This document shows, one piece after another, positions 7,853 to 15,921 of a stretch of 64,000 nucleotides of DNA. The notes beneath the pieces were generated by a model. It did not search any database. It saw nothing but the letters and a program-made list of their open reading frames with translations, and had not been told where the DNA came from. Within the stretch, counting starts at the first letter, position 1. Each line of letters starts with the position of its first letter. A program made the translations under genes and the position numbers. The stretch comes from Nocardia aurea. GTDB taxonomy: Bacteria > Actinomycetota > Actinomycetes > Mycobacteriales > Mycobacteriaceae. Where the stretch lies: NCBI RefSeq assembly GCF_003123685.1, contig NZ_QCYJ01000170.1, positions 124,001-188,000 on the forward strand, given 5' to 3'.

Positions 7853-9280
7853 TCAGGCGACGGCGGCACCGAACCACGTCGGGAGGTGTTCGAGCAGATC
7901 CCGCTGGTCGTCGCCGACCCAGGCGATGTGGCCGTCGGGGCGTAACAGCACGGCGGGCGCGTCCAGTTCCTCGCTGACGTCGACCACGTGATCGACGCGG
8001 TCGGCCCATCCGGTGACCGAGAGCTGTCCGGTCTGGTCGAGCAGGAGCCCGCGCCCGCGGTGGGTCAGGTCGTAGAGCCGTCCGCGTTTCAACCCGATGT
8101 CGCGCAACCGTTTACCGAGCAGCTCGTGACCTTCGCCGAAGTCGTAGCGGATCGCGGTGGCGGTGATCTTCTCGGTGAGGAACCGGTTGACGTCCTCGAA
8201 GTCCATCAGCTCGGCCACCAGTCTGCGTACCGCCTGGGCACCCGGGTCCAGCGACATCAACTGCATCTGCGCGCGGGTGTTCTCCAGCACGGCCGCGGCC
8301 ACCGGACGCCGTTCGGACTCGTAACTGTCGAGCAGTCCCCGCGGCGCCCAGCCGTCGATGACGGCGGCGAGTTTCCAGCCGAGATTGAACGCGTCCTGGA
8401 TGCCGAGGTTGAGGCCTTGGCCGCCGGTCGGCGGATGGATGTGGGCCGCGTCGCCTGCCAGCAGCACCCGCCCGCCGCGGTATCGCTCGGCGAGCCTGGT
8501 CGCGTCACCGAATCGGGACAGCCAGCGCGGTGAATGCGCGCCGAAGTCGGTGCCCGCGACCTCGAGCAACTGCTGTTTGAGTTCGTCGAGGGTCGGAGCG
8601 ACGGTGCGGTCCTCGGCGACCCCCGCCGCGGGCACGCCCACCCGGTACATCCCGTCCTCGAGCGGCATCACGCCGAAACGCAACTGGGTCTTGCGAACTT
8701 CGGTCATCACCGCGTTGATCGTGTCGAGCTCTTCGGTCAGGGCGACCTCGGCCAGCAGCGTCTCGACCCTGCTCGGCTCGCCCGGGAAATCGATGCCGAG
8801 CAGTGTGCGCACCGTGCTGCGACCGCCGTCGCAGCCGACCAGATACCGCCCGCGCAGTCGCGTGCCGTCGGCGAGTTCGACGGTCACCCCGGCGTCGTCC
8901 TGGTCCAGGCCGACCAGTTCGCAGCCGCGCCGGATCTCGACGCCGACTTCGACGGCGTGTTCGGCCAGCAGTCGATCGCTGACGGTCTGCTGGATGCCGA
9001 GTACGTATCCGTGCGCGGTATCGAGCCGTTCGGGCTGCGGTTTGCGGATACCCGCGAAGAAACCGCCGAGCGGGTATCGCGTGCCCAGTGCCAGGAATCG
9101 TTCCAGCAGTCCGCGCTGGGCCATCACCTCGATACTGCGCGCGTGCAGGCCGAGCGCGCGCACGATCTTCGTCGGTTCGGCGTCCTTCTCGAGGATCAGC
9201 GTCCGCACGCCGTGCAACCGCAACTCGGCGGCGAGCATCAACCCCGTCGGCCCGCTACCGGCGATGATCACGTCGACCAT
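7853..9280 (-). CDS. rox: Rifampicin monooxygenase (group A flavoprotein)
   Basis: A 475-residue FAD monooxygenase of the PHBH/TetX fold. The Rossmann motif VIIAGSGPTGLMLAAELRL is at residues 4-22, the second FAD motif YLVGCDGGRSTVRTLLG at about 146-162, and the GD motif GGRVLLAGDAAHIHPPTGGQ around 270-290. Blocks such as LGLHARSIEVMAQRGLLERF and EVRKTQLRFGVMPLEDG closely match Rox of Nocardia farcinica as I recall it. Rox enzymes hydroxylate rifamycins at the naphthyl ring and linearise them, giving resistance. A rifamycin-associated palindrome lies 131 bp upstream, which supports the substrate. It is read leftward, divergent from the oxidoreductase at 9625. Confidence 0.85.
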   Translation of the reverse strand: MVDVIIAGSGPTGLMLAAELRLHGVRTLILEKDAEPTKIVRALGLHARSIEVMAQRGLLERFLALGTRYPLGGFFAGIRKPQPERLDTAHGYVLGIQQTVSDRLLAEHAVEVGVEIRRGCELVGLDQDDAGVTVELADGTRLRGRYLVGCDGGRSTVRTLLGIDFPGEPSRVETLLAEVALTEELDTINAVMTEVRKTQLRFGVMPLEDGMYRVGVPAAGVAEDRTVAPTLDELKQQLLEVAGTDFGAHSPRWLSRFGDATRLAERYRGGRVLLAGDAAHIHPPTGGQGLNLGIQDAFNLGWKLAAVIDGWAPRGLLDSYESERRPVAAAVLENTRAQMQLMSLDPGAQAVRRLVAELMDFEDVNRFLTEKITATAIRYDFGEGHELLGKRLRDIGLKRGRLYDLTHRGRGLLLDQTGQLSVTGWADRVDHVVDVSEELDAPAVLLRPDGHIAWVGDDQRDLLEHLPTWFGAAVA

Positions 9281-9410
9281 GAAGTCCCCATTCGGCTAGG
9301 TGTGTCGTATGCGCCGGTCCCGGTCGACGGCGTGAGCGCGCCCCGCGATCGGAGGTTCGCGAACCGTATTTCGGCAGGTACCGGCTTCGGCTGGAGATTG
9401 TGCATCACCA

Positions 9411-9435
9411 CCGGGGTCTTGCCGCAAGGCCCCGG
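9411..9435. promoter_or_regulatory. Rifamycin-associated element (RAE)-like inverted repeat
   Basis: CCGGGGTCTTG (9411-9421) and CAAGGCCCCGG (9425-9435) form an 11-bp inverted repeat with one mismatch around CCG. Its core, cTTGcCGCAAGg flanked by GGGG and CCCC, matches the RAE palindrome described upstream of rifamycin-inactivating genes (rph, rgt, rox, helR) in actinobacteria. It lies in the 344-bp divergent region between rox and the flavin oxidoreductase, so it could serve either side. Confidence 0.75.
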
Positions 9436-9449
9436 GTCCGCTATATATT
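9419..9449 (+). promoter_or_regulatory. Rightward sigma-A-type promoter built into the RAE
   Basis: TTGCCG (9419-9424) inside the RAE, a 17-bp spacer, then TATATA (9442-9447, with TATATT overlapping at 9444-9449) make a good -35/-10 pair pointing at the oxidoreductase at 9625. The leftward strand has no comparably good -10 at the right distance. The predicted leader would be about 170 nt. Confidence 0.5.
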
Positions 9450-9561
9450 GAAAGTGGAAGAGAGTGTTTTTCCTCCTTCTCCGCATTCGCGAACGCTGTT
9501 GATCAACCGGAGACCGTCACCGGAGAGATCATCACGGCCGACGACGATTCTTCGCACTGCC

Positions 9562-9588
9562 TGTCACAACTTCCGTTCACGCGGTGTC
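9562..9588 (+). promoter_or_regulatory. ECF41-type promoter (TGTCACA-N16-TGTC)
   Basis: TGTCACA at 9562-9568 is followed after exactly 16 bases by TGTC (9585-9588). Published ECF41 target promoters have TGTCACA at -35 and CGTC at -10 with about 16 bases between them. The site ends 37 bases before the ATG of the flavin oxidoreductase, and an ECF41 sigma gene lies directly downstream of that gene. Confidence 0.7.
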
Positions 9589-9624
9589 TTGTGCCCGAAC
9601 CCCTCGGACACGAAGGAGACACCA

Positions 9625-10821
9625 ATGACCGAGAACACCGATGTGGTCGTCGTCGGCGCCGGATACGCGGGCGTGCTGGCGGCCAATCGCCTGACCCGAC
9701 GTGACGACGTCACCGTGACCCTGATCAATCCGCGCCCGATCTTCGTCAACCGGGTCCGGCTGCACCAACTGGTCGCCCGATCACACGAGGCGGTCGTCGA
9801 CCTCGCGGAGATCCTGTCCGATCGGGTGCGGTTGGTCGTGGACACCGCCACCCGTATCGACGTGGCCGAGCGCACGGTGACCACGACAGACTCCGGCCGC
9901 ATCGGCTACGACTACCTGGTCTACGCGGTGGGCAGCCGCAGCGCGGACCCGGACGTGCCCGGAGCGGCGGAGTTCGCGTACCCGATGGCGACGTGGGAGG
10001 ACGCGCGCCGGTTGCGTCCGGTCATCGAGTCGGCGTCACCGACGGCGGCGGTGACGGTCGTCGGCGCGGGCGCCACCGGCATCGAAGTCGCCGCGGAACT
10101 GGCCGAGCAGGGCCGCCGGGTGAACCTGGTGTGCGGCAGGGTCCTCGGCCCCTATCTGCATCCACGGGTGCGACGCTCGGTGGCCGAACGGCTGAGCGCC
10201 CTCGGTGTGGTGATACTCGAAGGTCCCGACGCGCAGGTCACGGCGGTGACTTCGGAGTCGGTGCGGCTCAGTGGCGGGCACTCGCTGTCGAGCGCGGTGA
10301 CGATCTGGACGGCGGGTTTCGGTGTGCCCGACCTGGCCGCGCGCAGCGGGTTGAGCACCGACGCCATCGGACGGCTGCGCACCGACGAGACGTTGACCAG
10401 CGTGGACGATCCGCGCGTCGTCGCGGCCGGGGATTCGGCGGCACCGTCGGATATGCCGTTGCGGATGAGCTGCCAGACCGCGCGTCCGCTGGGCGCGCAC
10501 GCCGCGGACACGGTGCTGGCACGGATCGCGGGCACGCGCCCCGCCGTCATCGAGGTGGGTTCGTTCGGTCAGTGCATCGGCCTGGGCCGTCACGCGGCGA
10601 GGGTGCAGCTGGCCTCCAGGGACGACATCGCCAACCGGTTCTCCCTCGGCGGTCGCCTGGCCGCGCGTATCAAGGAGCGCGCCTGCGTGAAGGTCGTCGA
10701 GGAACTGGCCGACGAGGCACGCGACCCAGGCTCGTTCACCTGGGCGTTCGAGGACCGCAAGCGACAGCGGCTGCTCGCCGACGCGACAGCCCGAGCGGCC
10801 AGGGCGAAGGCCACTCACTGA
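9625..10821 (+). CDS. FAD-dependent pyridine nucleotide-disulfide oxidoreductase (NDH-2/AIF-like)
   Basis: A 398-residue flavoprotein. The FAD Rossmann motif VVVVGAGYAGVLAANRL is at residues 6-22, the NAD(P) Rossmann motif VTVVGAGATGIEVAAELAEQG near 146-166, and the second FAD motif TSVDDPRVVAAGDSAA near 255-270. There is no redox-active CxxC, so it resembles NDH-2/AIF-type NAD(P)H:quinone or carotenoid-like oxidoreductases rather than thioredoxin reductase. The ATG at 9625 was chosen because GAAGGAGAC lies 6-13 bases upstream. The gene is preceded by an RAE-linked promoter and an ECF41-type promoter and is followed by the ECF41 sigma gene. Such sigma factors usually control a neighbouring oxidoreductase, epimerase or carboxymuconolactone-decarboxylase-like gene. 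Confidence 0.8.
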   Translation: MTENTDVVVVGAGYAGVLAANRLTRRDDVTVTLINPRPIFVNRVRLHQLVARSHEAVVDLAEILSDRVRLVVDTATRIDVAERTVTTTDSGRIGYDYLVYAVGSRSADPDVPGAAEFAYPMATWEDARRLRPVIESASPTAAVTVVGAGATGIEVAAELAEQGRRVNLVCGRVLGPYLHPRVRRSVAERLSALGVVILEGPDAQVTAVTSESVRLSGGHSLSSAVTIWTAGFGVPDLAARSGLSTDAIGRLRTDETLTSVDDPRVVAAGDSAAPSDMPLRMSCQTARPLGAHAADTVLARIAGTRPAVIEVGSFGQCIGLGRHAARVQLASRDDIANRFSLGGRLAARIKERACVKVVEELADEARDPGSFTWAFEDRKRQRLLADATARAARAKATH

Positions 10822-10853
10822 ACGACAGCGCCGCACCGGCGCCTCTCGCCCCC

Positions 10854-10896
10854 GGGATGCGTGAGACCCGTTGTCCGACAACGTCTCACGCATCCC
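10854..10896 (+). terminator. Strong hairpin between the oxidoreductase and the sigma factor gene
   Basis: GGGATGCGTGAGAC (10854-10867) pairs perfectly with GTCTCACGCATCCC (10883-10896). Inside, GTTGT (10870-10874) pairs with ACAAC (10878-10882) around a CCG loop, giving an almost continuous stem with a CC bulge. There is no U run, as is usual in actinobacteria. It lies 33 bp after the oxidoreductase stop. Confidence 0.6.
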
Positions 10897-11037
10897 GCCG
10901 AAGGTCCGAACCGGACCGACACCACCGGCCCCGCCACTCCGATCGCGAGACGGATCGACTCCGGGAGAACCCCGCATGATGCAATGCCAGCAGGCCGTCG
11001 ATCGCCGACACGAACCGCCGAGTGAAGGGGCCGCGCA

Positions 11038-11934
11038 GTGAACGACCACACCACCGACCCGTCCACCGAGATCTTCCTCGCGCACCGCAACCTGCTGTTC
11101 ACCGTCGCCTACGAGATGCTCGGATCGGCGGCCGACGCCGAGGACGTGTTGCAGGAGAGCTGGCTGCGGTGGGTGAAGGTCGACCTGGACCGGGTGTCGG
11201 ACCGGCGCGCCTACCTGGTGCGGATCACGACCCGCCAGGCCTTGAACCGCCTGCGCACCATGGCACGCCGCAAGGAATCCTATGTCGGGTCCTGGCTGCC
11301 CGAACCGTTGCTCACCACACCCGACGTGGCCGAGAACGTCGAACTCGCCGAAAGCGTGTCGATGGCGCTGATGCTGGTGCTCGAGACGCTCTCCCCGACC
11401 GAGCGCGCGGTCTTCGTCCTGCGCGAGACCTTCGACTTCGGCTACGACGAGATCGCGGCCGCCCTCGACAAGACCCCGGCGGCGGTCCGCCAGATCGCCT
11501 CGCGCGCCCGCAAGCACGTCGATGCCCGCCGTCCCCGAGAAGTCGTCTCCCCCGGCGTGATTCGCGCCGCCCTCGCCTCGTTCCAGCGCGCGGTCGAGTC
11601 CAGGGATATCCAAGGGTTGCTCGACGTACTCGCACCCGAAGTGGTGCTCGTCGGTGACGGCGGCGGTATCAAACAGGCCGTGCTGCGCCCGATCCTCGGC
11701 GCCGACAAGGTCGCCCGCCTCATCATCGGCGGCCTCGGCAAGAACCCGGGTGAGCTCACCGCCGCCCCGACCGTGGTCAACGGCAACCCCGCCCTGCTCA
11801 TCCGCCTGGACGGCGAGATCGACGGTGTGATGGCCATCCGCGTCGACGACGGCGGCATCACCGGCCTCTACTACGTCCGCAACCCGGAGAAACTGACCCG
11901 CATCCGATCGGAGACCTCGCTCACGCTGCGCTGA
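11038..11934 (+). CDS. ECF41 family RNA polymerase sigma factor (SigJ-like) with SnoaL-like C-terminal domain
   Basis: A 298-residue sigma factor. Region 2 (about residues 15-80) contains LLFTVAYEMLGSAADAEDVLQE; region 4 (about 115-165) contains LSPTERAVFVLRETFDFGYD and a helix-turn-helix DEIAAALDKTPAAVRQIASR. The remaining 110 residues form a SnoaL_2/NTF2-like domain ending in YYVRNPEKLTRI, the NPxKL signature of ECF41 proteins, where this tail replaces a separate anti-sigma factor and tunes activity. Start is GTG at 11038. Its neighbours on both sides, a flavin oxidoreductase and an NmrA-type epimerase-like gene, are the kinds of gene ECF41 factors accompany. An ECF41-type promoter precedes the former. 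Confidence 0.9.
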   Translation: MNDHTTDPSTEIFLAHRNLLFTVAYEMLGSAADAEDVLQESWLRWVKVDLDRVSDRRAYLVRITTRQALNRLRTMARRKESYVGSWLPEPLLTTPDVAENVELAESVSMALMLVLETLSPTERAVFVLRETFDFGYDEIAAALDKTPAAVRQIASRARKHVDARRPREVVSPGVIRAALASFQRAVESRDIQGLLDVLAPEVVLVGDGGGIKQAVLRPILGADKVARLIIGGLGKNPGELTAAPTVVNGNPALLIRLDGEIDGVMAIRVDDGGITGLYYVRNPEKLTRIRSETSLTLR

Positions 11935-11939
11935 ATCCC

Positions 11940-12767
11940 CTAGCGGAAGACGGCGACGTTGCGCGCCGCCCATTCGGCGAAGGTTCCCGGTGCCCGGCCC
12001 AGCAGTCGTTCGACATCGGGAGAGACGCGCTGTTCACCGGGTTTGGGCGAGCCAAGGATGTCGAGGGTGTTCTCGACGATCGGCTCGGGCATGAACTCGA
12101 CCATCCGCGCTTTCGCCTGCGCGCGCGACAGTTCCACGAACCGCACCGGCTCTCCGAGCGCCGCACCGATATCGGCGGCCTGTTGTCGCGGCGAGATCAG
12201 CTCGGGCCCGGTCAGATCGTAGGCCCTGCCGCCGTGACCGTCCTCGAGCAAGGTCACCGCGGCCACCGCGGCGATATCGGCCGGGTCGATGACCGGCAAC
12301 CCGACCGAGCCGAACGGCGCGGCGATCATTCGTTCCGCGCGAACGGTCCCGGCCCATTGCCGCGCATTGGACGCGAAGCCGCCCGGTCGCAGCATCGTCC
12401 ATTCCACCCCGGCCCGCTCGACGGCGTCCTCCATGTCCGTGCCGTGCGTTCCCGTGCCCACCCCGAGTGAGGACAGCAGGACGACCCGGTCGACACCCGC
12501 GCCGCGCGCGGCTTTCACGACCGCCTCGATATCGCCTCCGTCGGAGACGAAATCGCCCGACGTCAGCAGGAACAGCGCCTCGGCGCCGTCGAAGGCCGAG
12601 CCCAGGTCCTCGCGCCGAGCCAGGTCGACCCGACGGATGGCGACACCGTCCGGGACATCCGTGGATGTCACCGACCGCGAGATCGCCGCCACCCGCTTTC
12701 CCGCGTCCACCAACGCGCGTACCAGCGGCTGTCCGACATTGCCGGTTGCTCCGGTCACCACGATCAT
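11940..12767 (-). CDS. NmrA/atypical SDR family NAD(P)-binding protein
   Basis: A 275-residue protein with an N-terminal Rossmann motif IVVTGATGNVGQPLVRAL (residues 2-19) and an atypical SDR body: no YxxxK, but VVLLSSLGVGTGTHGTDMED and WTMLRPGGFASNARQW, which are characteristic of the NmrA/SDR_a5 group (quinone- or nucleotide-sensing reductases such as QorB). It reads leftward and converges on the ECF41 gene with only 5 bp between stops, and is divergent from an HxlR regulator, the usual partner of QorB-like reductases. Likely role is NAD(P)H-dependent quinone or electrophile reduction or sensing (inference). Confidence 0.75.
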   Translation of the reverse strand: MIVVTGATGNVGQPLVRALVDAGKRVAAISRSVTSTDVPDGVAIRRVDLARREDLGSAFDGAEALFLLTSGDFVSDGGDIEAVVKAARGAGVDRVVLLSSLGVGTGTHGTDMEDAVERAGVEWTMLRPGGFASNARQWAGTVRAERMIAAPFGSVGLPVIDPADIAAVAAVTLLEDGHGGRAYDLTGPELISPRQQAADIGAALGEPVRFVELSRAQAKARMVEFMPEPIVENTLDILGSPKPGEQRVSPDVERLLGRAPGTFAEWAARNVAVFR

Positions 12768-12806
12768 TTTCGCTCGCCTCTCTTCGCCTGTTCGGTCGAG
12801 GCGAAC

Positions 12807-12847
12807 GTTACTATCGTGGGGGTACTAGGTACCTAGAGGAAAGTAAC
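12807..12847. promoter_or_regulatory. Divergent control region with palindromes, likely HxlR operator
   Basis: A perfect 12-bp palindrome CTAGGTACCTAG (12825-12836) lies midway between the divergent NmrA-like gene and hxlR-type gene. It is flanked by GTTACT (12807-12812) and AGTAAC (12842-12847), which also form an inverted pair. HxlR-type regulators usually bind such sites and repress the divergent reductase and themselves; assignment here is by position. Confidence 0.55.
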
Positions 12848-12852
12848 GGGCG

Positions 12853-13269
12853 ATGAGTGATTCCGTGGCGAACAGGCGGGTGGCGTGGCCGATGGCGACG
12901 GGGGTCACGCCGGAGAACGCGTGTCCGATCGCCCCGGTGGTCGATGTGGTCTTCAGTCGCTGGACCACCCCGATCCTGTGGGCGCTGCACACCTACGGGC
13001 CGCAACGATTCGTCGAATTGCAGCGACTCATCGCCTCGATCACCCCGAAGGTGCTGACCCAGCGGCTGCGGCAACTCGAACGTGACGGACTGGTCGTGCG
13101 CACCTACTACGCCGAAGTGCCACCTCGGGTCGTCTACGAGATCAGCGATCTGGGACGCAGCCTGTCGCCGCTGTTCGCCGCACTGGCCGACTGGTCGCGC
13201 AATCTGGACGAGGTCGAGCGCGCGCGTCGAACCTACGACGCCAAACCGCTGACACGACCGCGGCGTTGA
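12853..13269 (+). CDS. HxlR family winged-helix regulator
   Basis: A 138-residue protein with the HxlR/DUF24 domain: ENACPIAPVVDVVFSRWTTP near residues 21-40 (with the conserved redox-prone Cys before Pro), RFVELQRLIASITPKVLTQR and LRQLERDGLVVRTYYAEVPP (winged-helix wing). Members such as HypR/QorR use the N-terminal Cys to sense electrophiles or disulfide stress. It is divergent from the NmrA-like gene across a palindromic region, supporting local control of that gene. The C-terminal tail is basic and short. Confidence 0.85.
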   Translation: MSDSVANRRVAWPMATGVTPENACPIAPVVDVVFSRWTTPILWALHTYGPQRFVELQRLIASITPKVLTQRLRQLERDGLVVRTYYAEVPPRVVYEISDLGRSLSPLFAALADWSRNLDEVERARRTYDAKPLTRPRR

Positions 13270-13331
13270 CACCGCGCGACGGCGAATCCACGGCATAGTG
13301 TTGCTGACAAGAAGGTCGGATCGGGTGGTAG

Positions 13332-14549
13332 GTGGATCGCGTGGGTGAGCGGGACGCGGTGGTCGCGGTGCCGGAATCGGTACGCACCGAACTGCGGCGC
13401 GGGGTGCGTAGCGTGCTGGTCGACGCCGCCGCGTTACGTCTGGTGCGGGAACGATTCGACGATGTCCAGGCGGCGTCGCTGCGACGGTATCTGGAGGCCT
13501 CGCAGTCGGCGAATACGTTGCGCGCCTATCGAACCGATTGGATCGCGTGGGCGGGCTGGTGCGCGGCCGAAGGTCGCCGGGCGTTACCGGCCGACGCCCT
13601 CGATGTCGCGGTGTATCTGGCCGCCGCGGCGGACGCGCGCCGCGAGGACGGCCGATGGGCGTTCAGTCCGGCCACACTCGAGCGCAAATCGGCCGCGATC
13701 GCCGCGGTGCACGCGGCCAACGGTCTGGCCTCACCGACCCGAAGCGACGTGGTCCGGTTGACCCTGCGCGGTATGCGGCGCACCCGTCGCACACCGCCGA
13801 CGCGTAAACGTCCCGTGCTGCTGCACACCCTCGACCAGTTGCTCGCGGGACTGCCCGAATCGGGATGGCCCACCGAACCCGCCCGCCGCCGTGACGGACT
13901 CGCGTTGCTCATCGGCTTCGCGGGCGCGTTGCGCCGCAGCGAACTCGCCGCGCTGCGTATCGCCGACGTGCGGGTGAATCTCGATCACGCCACCGGCGAA
14001 CCGGTGCTGATCGTGGCCCTGCCGAGCACCAAGACCGATCCGACCGGCGCCGCCGAACAGCGGGTCGCGCTGCCGCGCGGTACCCGTCCGCGCACCTGCC
14101 CGGTCTGCGCGTTCGCCGACTGGATCCGATTGCTCGAAATTCACGCGGCACAAGGGATCTCGGGACTGCGCTGCTGGCTCACGACGACACCGGGTCCGGA
14201 CGCGGCCATCCACCGATGCCACGGATTCACCGGCACCACACTCGCGGACGTCACCGAACTGCCCCTGTTCCCCACCATCACCCGCCACGGCACGATCGGG
14301 ACCGAGGCGATGTCGGGGCGCGCGGTCGCCGAACTGGTCAAACGATACGCCGCGCGCGCCGGACTGGATCCCGCTCTGTTCTCGGGACATTCACTGCGCG
14401 CCGGTTTCGCCACCCAGGCCGCGCTCGGCGGGGCGAGCGACCGCGAGATCATGCGCCAGGGCCGCTGGTCCAATCCGCGCACCGTGCACGGCTACATTCG
14501 CACCGCCAACCCGCTCGAGGACAACGCCGTCACCAAACTCGGCCTGTGA
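13332..14549 (+). CDS. Tyrosine recombinase/integrase (XerC/D superfamily)
   Basis: A 405-residue recombinase. The N-terminal SAM-like core-binding domain (about 40-140) includes SANTLRAYRTDWIAWAGWCA. In the catalytic domain Arg I is in GALRRSELAALR (R201), the box II HxxR is GHSLRAGF (H353, R356), the third-box residue is Trp in QGRW (W379) and the nucleophile is in VHGYIR (Y388), so the key residues look intact. Start is GTG at 13332. It stands alone, without excisionase, phage genes or a visible attachment site or tRNA, so it may be a remnant of an integrated element or a housekeeping-type recombinase. Base composition is like its neighbours. Confidence 0.85.
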   Translation: MDRVGERDAVVAVPESVRTELRRGVRSVLVDAAALRLVRERFDDVQAASLRRYLEASQSANTLRAYRTDWIAWAGWCAAEGRRALPADALDVAVYLAAAADARREDGRWAFSPATLERKSAAIAAVHAANGLASPTRSDVVRLTLRGMRRTRRTPPTRKRPVLLHTLDQLLAGLPESGWPTEPARRRDGLALLIGFAGALRRSELAALRIADVRVNLDHATGEPVLIVALPSTKTDPTGAAEQRVALPRGTRPRTCPVCAFADWIRLLEIHAAQGISGLRCWLTTTPGPDAAIHRCHGFTGTTLADVTELPLFPTITRHGTIGTEAMSGRAVAELVKRYAARAGLDPALFSGHSLRAGFATQAALGGASDREIMRQGRWSNPRTVHGYIRTANPLEDNAVTKLGL

Positions 14550-14567
14550 CAAGCGGAATACGCGCGC

Positions 14568-15284
14568 TCAGACCTTCATCCGGTCGTCGTAGACCGAGGC
14601 GAGGTCGCGCAATGCCGTCGCGCAGTCGCCGCTGTAGCTCGATCCGTGCATGATCGCCAGCGTGGTCGGGCGCAGCAGCGCCAGCCGATACAGGGTGGCG
14701 GGCACGGCGGGGCCGAGTGACGTGGCGTGGAAGAGGTCCTCGGCGACGGTGGCCGGTTCCACCAGGTCGTCGTCGGTCAGTGCGGGTCCGTCGCCCAGTT
14801 GCGTCATCAGGTCACCGCAGAACAGCACGCCGGTGGCCTGCTCGTAGAGCACCCGTGCCTCCCAGTTGTGCGGCGCGTGCGGTGTGTCGAAATGCTGCAC
14901 CCGACGATCGCCCAGGTCGATCACCTCACCGTCGGCGAGCCGTCGCGGCGGCCGGTCGGCCATGTCGTCGATGGAGACCATGCACCCGAGTTCTCCGTGT
15001 GCCACCTGCGCTCGTGGCGCGACGGCGAGGAAGGAATTCATCGCGCCGCATTCGTCGGCTTCCACGTGGCCGAAGGTGATCCAGCGCAACTGCTCGACGG
15101 GCCGTATTCGTTCGATCGCCGCGCACACCAGCGGGAACATTGCCCGCATGCCGGTGTGGAACAGCAGTGGTTCCTCGGCGTCGACGAGGAACTGGTTGAA
15201 GGTGAATCCGGTCGGTCCGATGTCGGGAACGCAGGTGGAGATGCGATAGATACCGTCTGCGATCTCATCGGTGTGGGTTTGCAT
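14568..15284 (-). CDS. MBL-fold hydrolase with flavodiiron-type (HxExD) metal site
   Basis: A 238-residue metallo-beta-lactamase-fold protein. The metal motif is FGHVEADECGA with H73-x-E75-x-D77, the form found in FprA/flavodiiron oxygen reductase domains rather than HxHxDH. Other ligands fit QHFDTPHAPHNWEA, VLFCGDLMTQL and MHGSSY. The N-terminus GFTFNQFLVDAEEPLLFHTG is typical of that subgroup. There is no flavodoxin domain, so it may not be an NO/O2 reductase itself. Convergent with the recombinase gene (18 bp between stops). Role unknown; O2-, NO- or persulfide-related chemistry is possible. Confidence 0.75.
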   Translation of the reverse strand: MQTHTDEIADGIYRISTCVPDIGPTGFTFNQFLVDAEEPLLFHTGMRAMFPLVCAAIERIRPVEQLRWITFGHVEADECGAMNSFLAVAPRAQVAHGELGCMVSIDDMADRPPRRLADGEVIDLGDRRVQHFDTPHAPHNWEARVLYEQATGVLFCGDLMTQLGDGPALTDDDLVEPATVAEDLFHATSLGPAVPATLYRLALLRPTTLAIMHGSSYSGDCATALRDLASVYDDRMKV

Positions 15285-15372
15285 GACTCAGTCCCGTGAT
15301 AGTGCCGCCCCCCCGCATCGAAACCACGCGCAACCTCGCAGTTTACTCCCGACACCGACTCGCCGGAAGCCG

Positions 15373-15825
15373 TCAGGACGCGCCGGCGCAGCGGCGCTGG
15401 ATTTCCTCGCGCCATCCCGCCGGATCTCGCACGTACCAGGCGGCGCTGTCGGCGTCCAAACTCACGCGCAGCAGGTCGCGGCCGACCGATTTGCCCGCGT
15501 GCGAGCGCACGATATCGACCGAGGTGACCGACGCGAGCGGAATCTCCAGCGGCGCATGCGATCCCGCGCGCTGGAACCACAGCTGGGTATCGGTCAGCAC
15601 CAGCGCGCCGTTTCCGCGCACCTGCGCCCCGCCCTTGGACGCGAGCCCGAAGAAATTGGCGACGGGGTCGCTGCGCACGGCCTCACCCGGCGCGAAGGTC
15701 TTCGCGAGAGTCGCTTCGGCCGCGCGGCGCATCCCGGCCAGCGCGAATCGGGCGACGAACACGACCACCGCGAGCACGACGACCACGATGCCGATCACCA
15801 TCGCGACGACCAATCCGGCACTCAT
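15373..15825 (-). CDS. Membrane-anchored PH-like domain protein
   Basis: A 150-residue protein that begins with a single strong membrane helix (LVVAMVIGIVVVVLAVVVFV, about residues 5-28). A soluble domain with beta-rich pattern follows: GAQVRGNGALVLTDTQLWFQ, IPLASVTSVDIVRSHAGKS and LRVSLDADSAAWYVRDPAGW. The 'G.LVLT...L.F.......IPL..V..V' pattern is that of bacterial PH-like domains. Start is the ATG at 15825; longer reading frames upstream run antisense to the acyltransferase and were not used. Function unknown. Confidence 0.7.
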   Translation of the reverse strand: MSAGLVVAMVIGIVVVVLAVVVFVARFALAGMRRAAEATLAKTFAPGEAVRSDPVANFFGLASKGGAQVRGNGALVLTDTQLWFQRAGSHAPLEIPLASVTSVDIVRSHAGKSVGRDLLRVSLDADSAAWYVRDPAGWREEIQRRCAGAS

Positions 15826-15921
15826 GCGGCGCAGTGTAATACCGCGCGAGGTCGTCGCCGAACGCGACTGCCATAGGCTGGACCCGGAGACCGGTGTCGG
15901 CCGGGCCGGAGGAGGAATTCG

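Noticed and set aside
10036..11973. A 645-codon open frame on the minus strand
   Set aside because: It lies antisense to the flavin oxidoreductase and ECF41 genes, which both have clear family motifs; the antisense protein is low-complexity Gly/Arg/Val without any domain. Typical GC-rich shadow frame.
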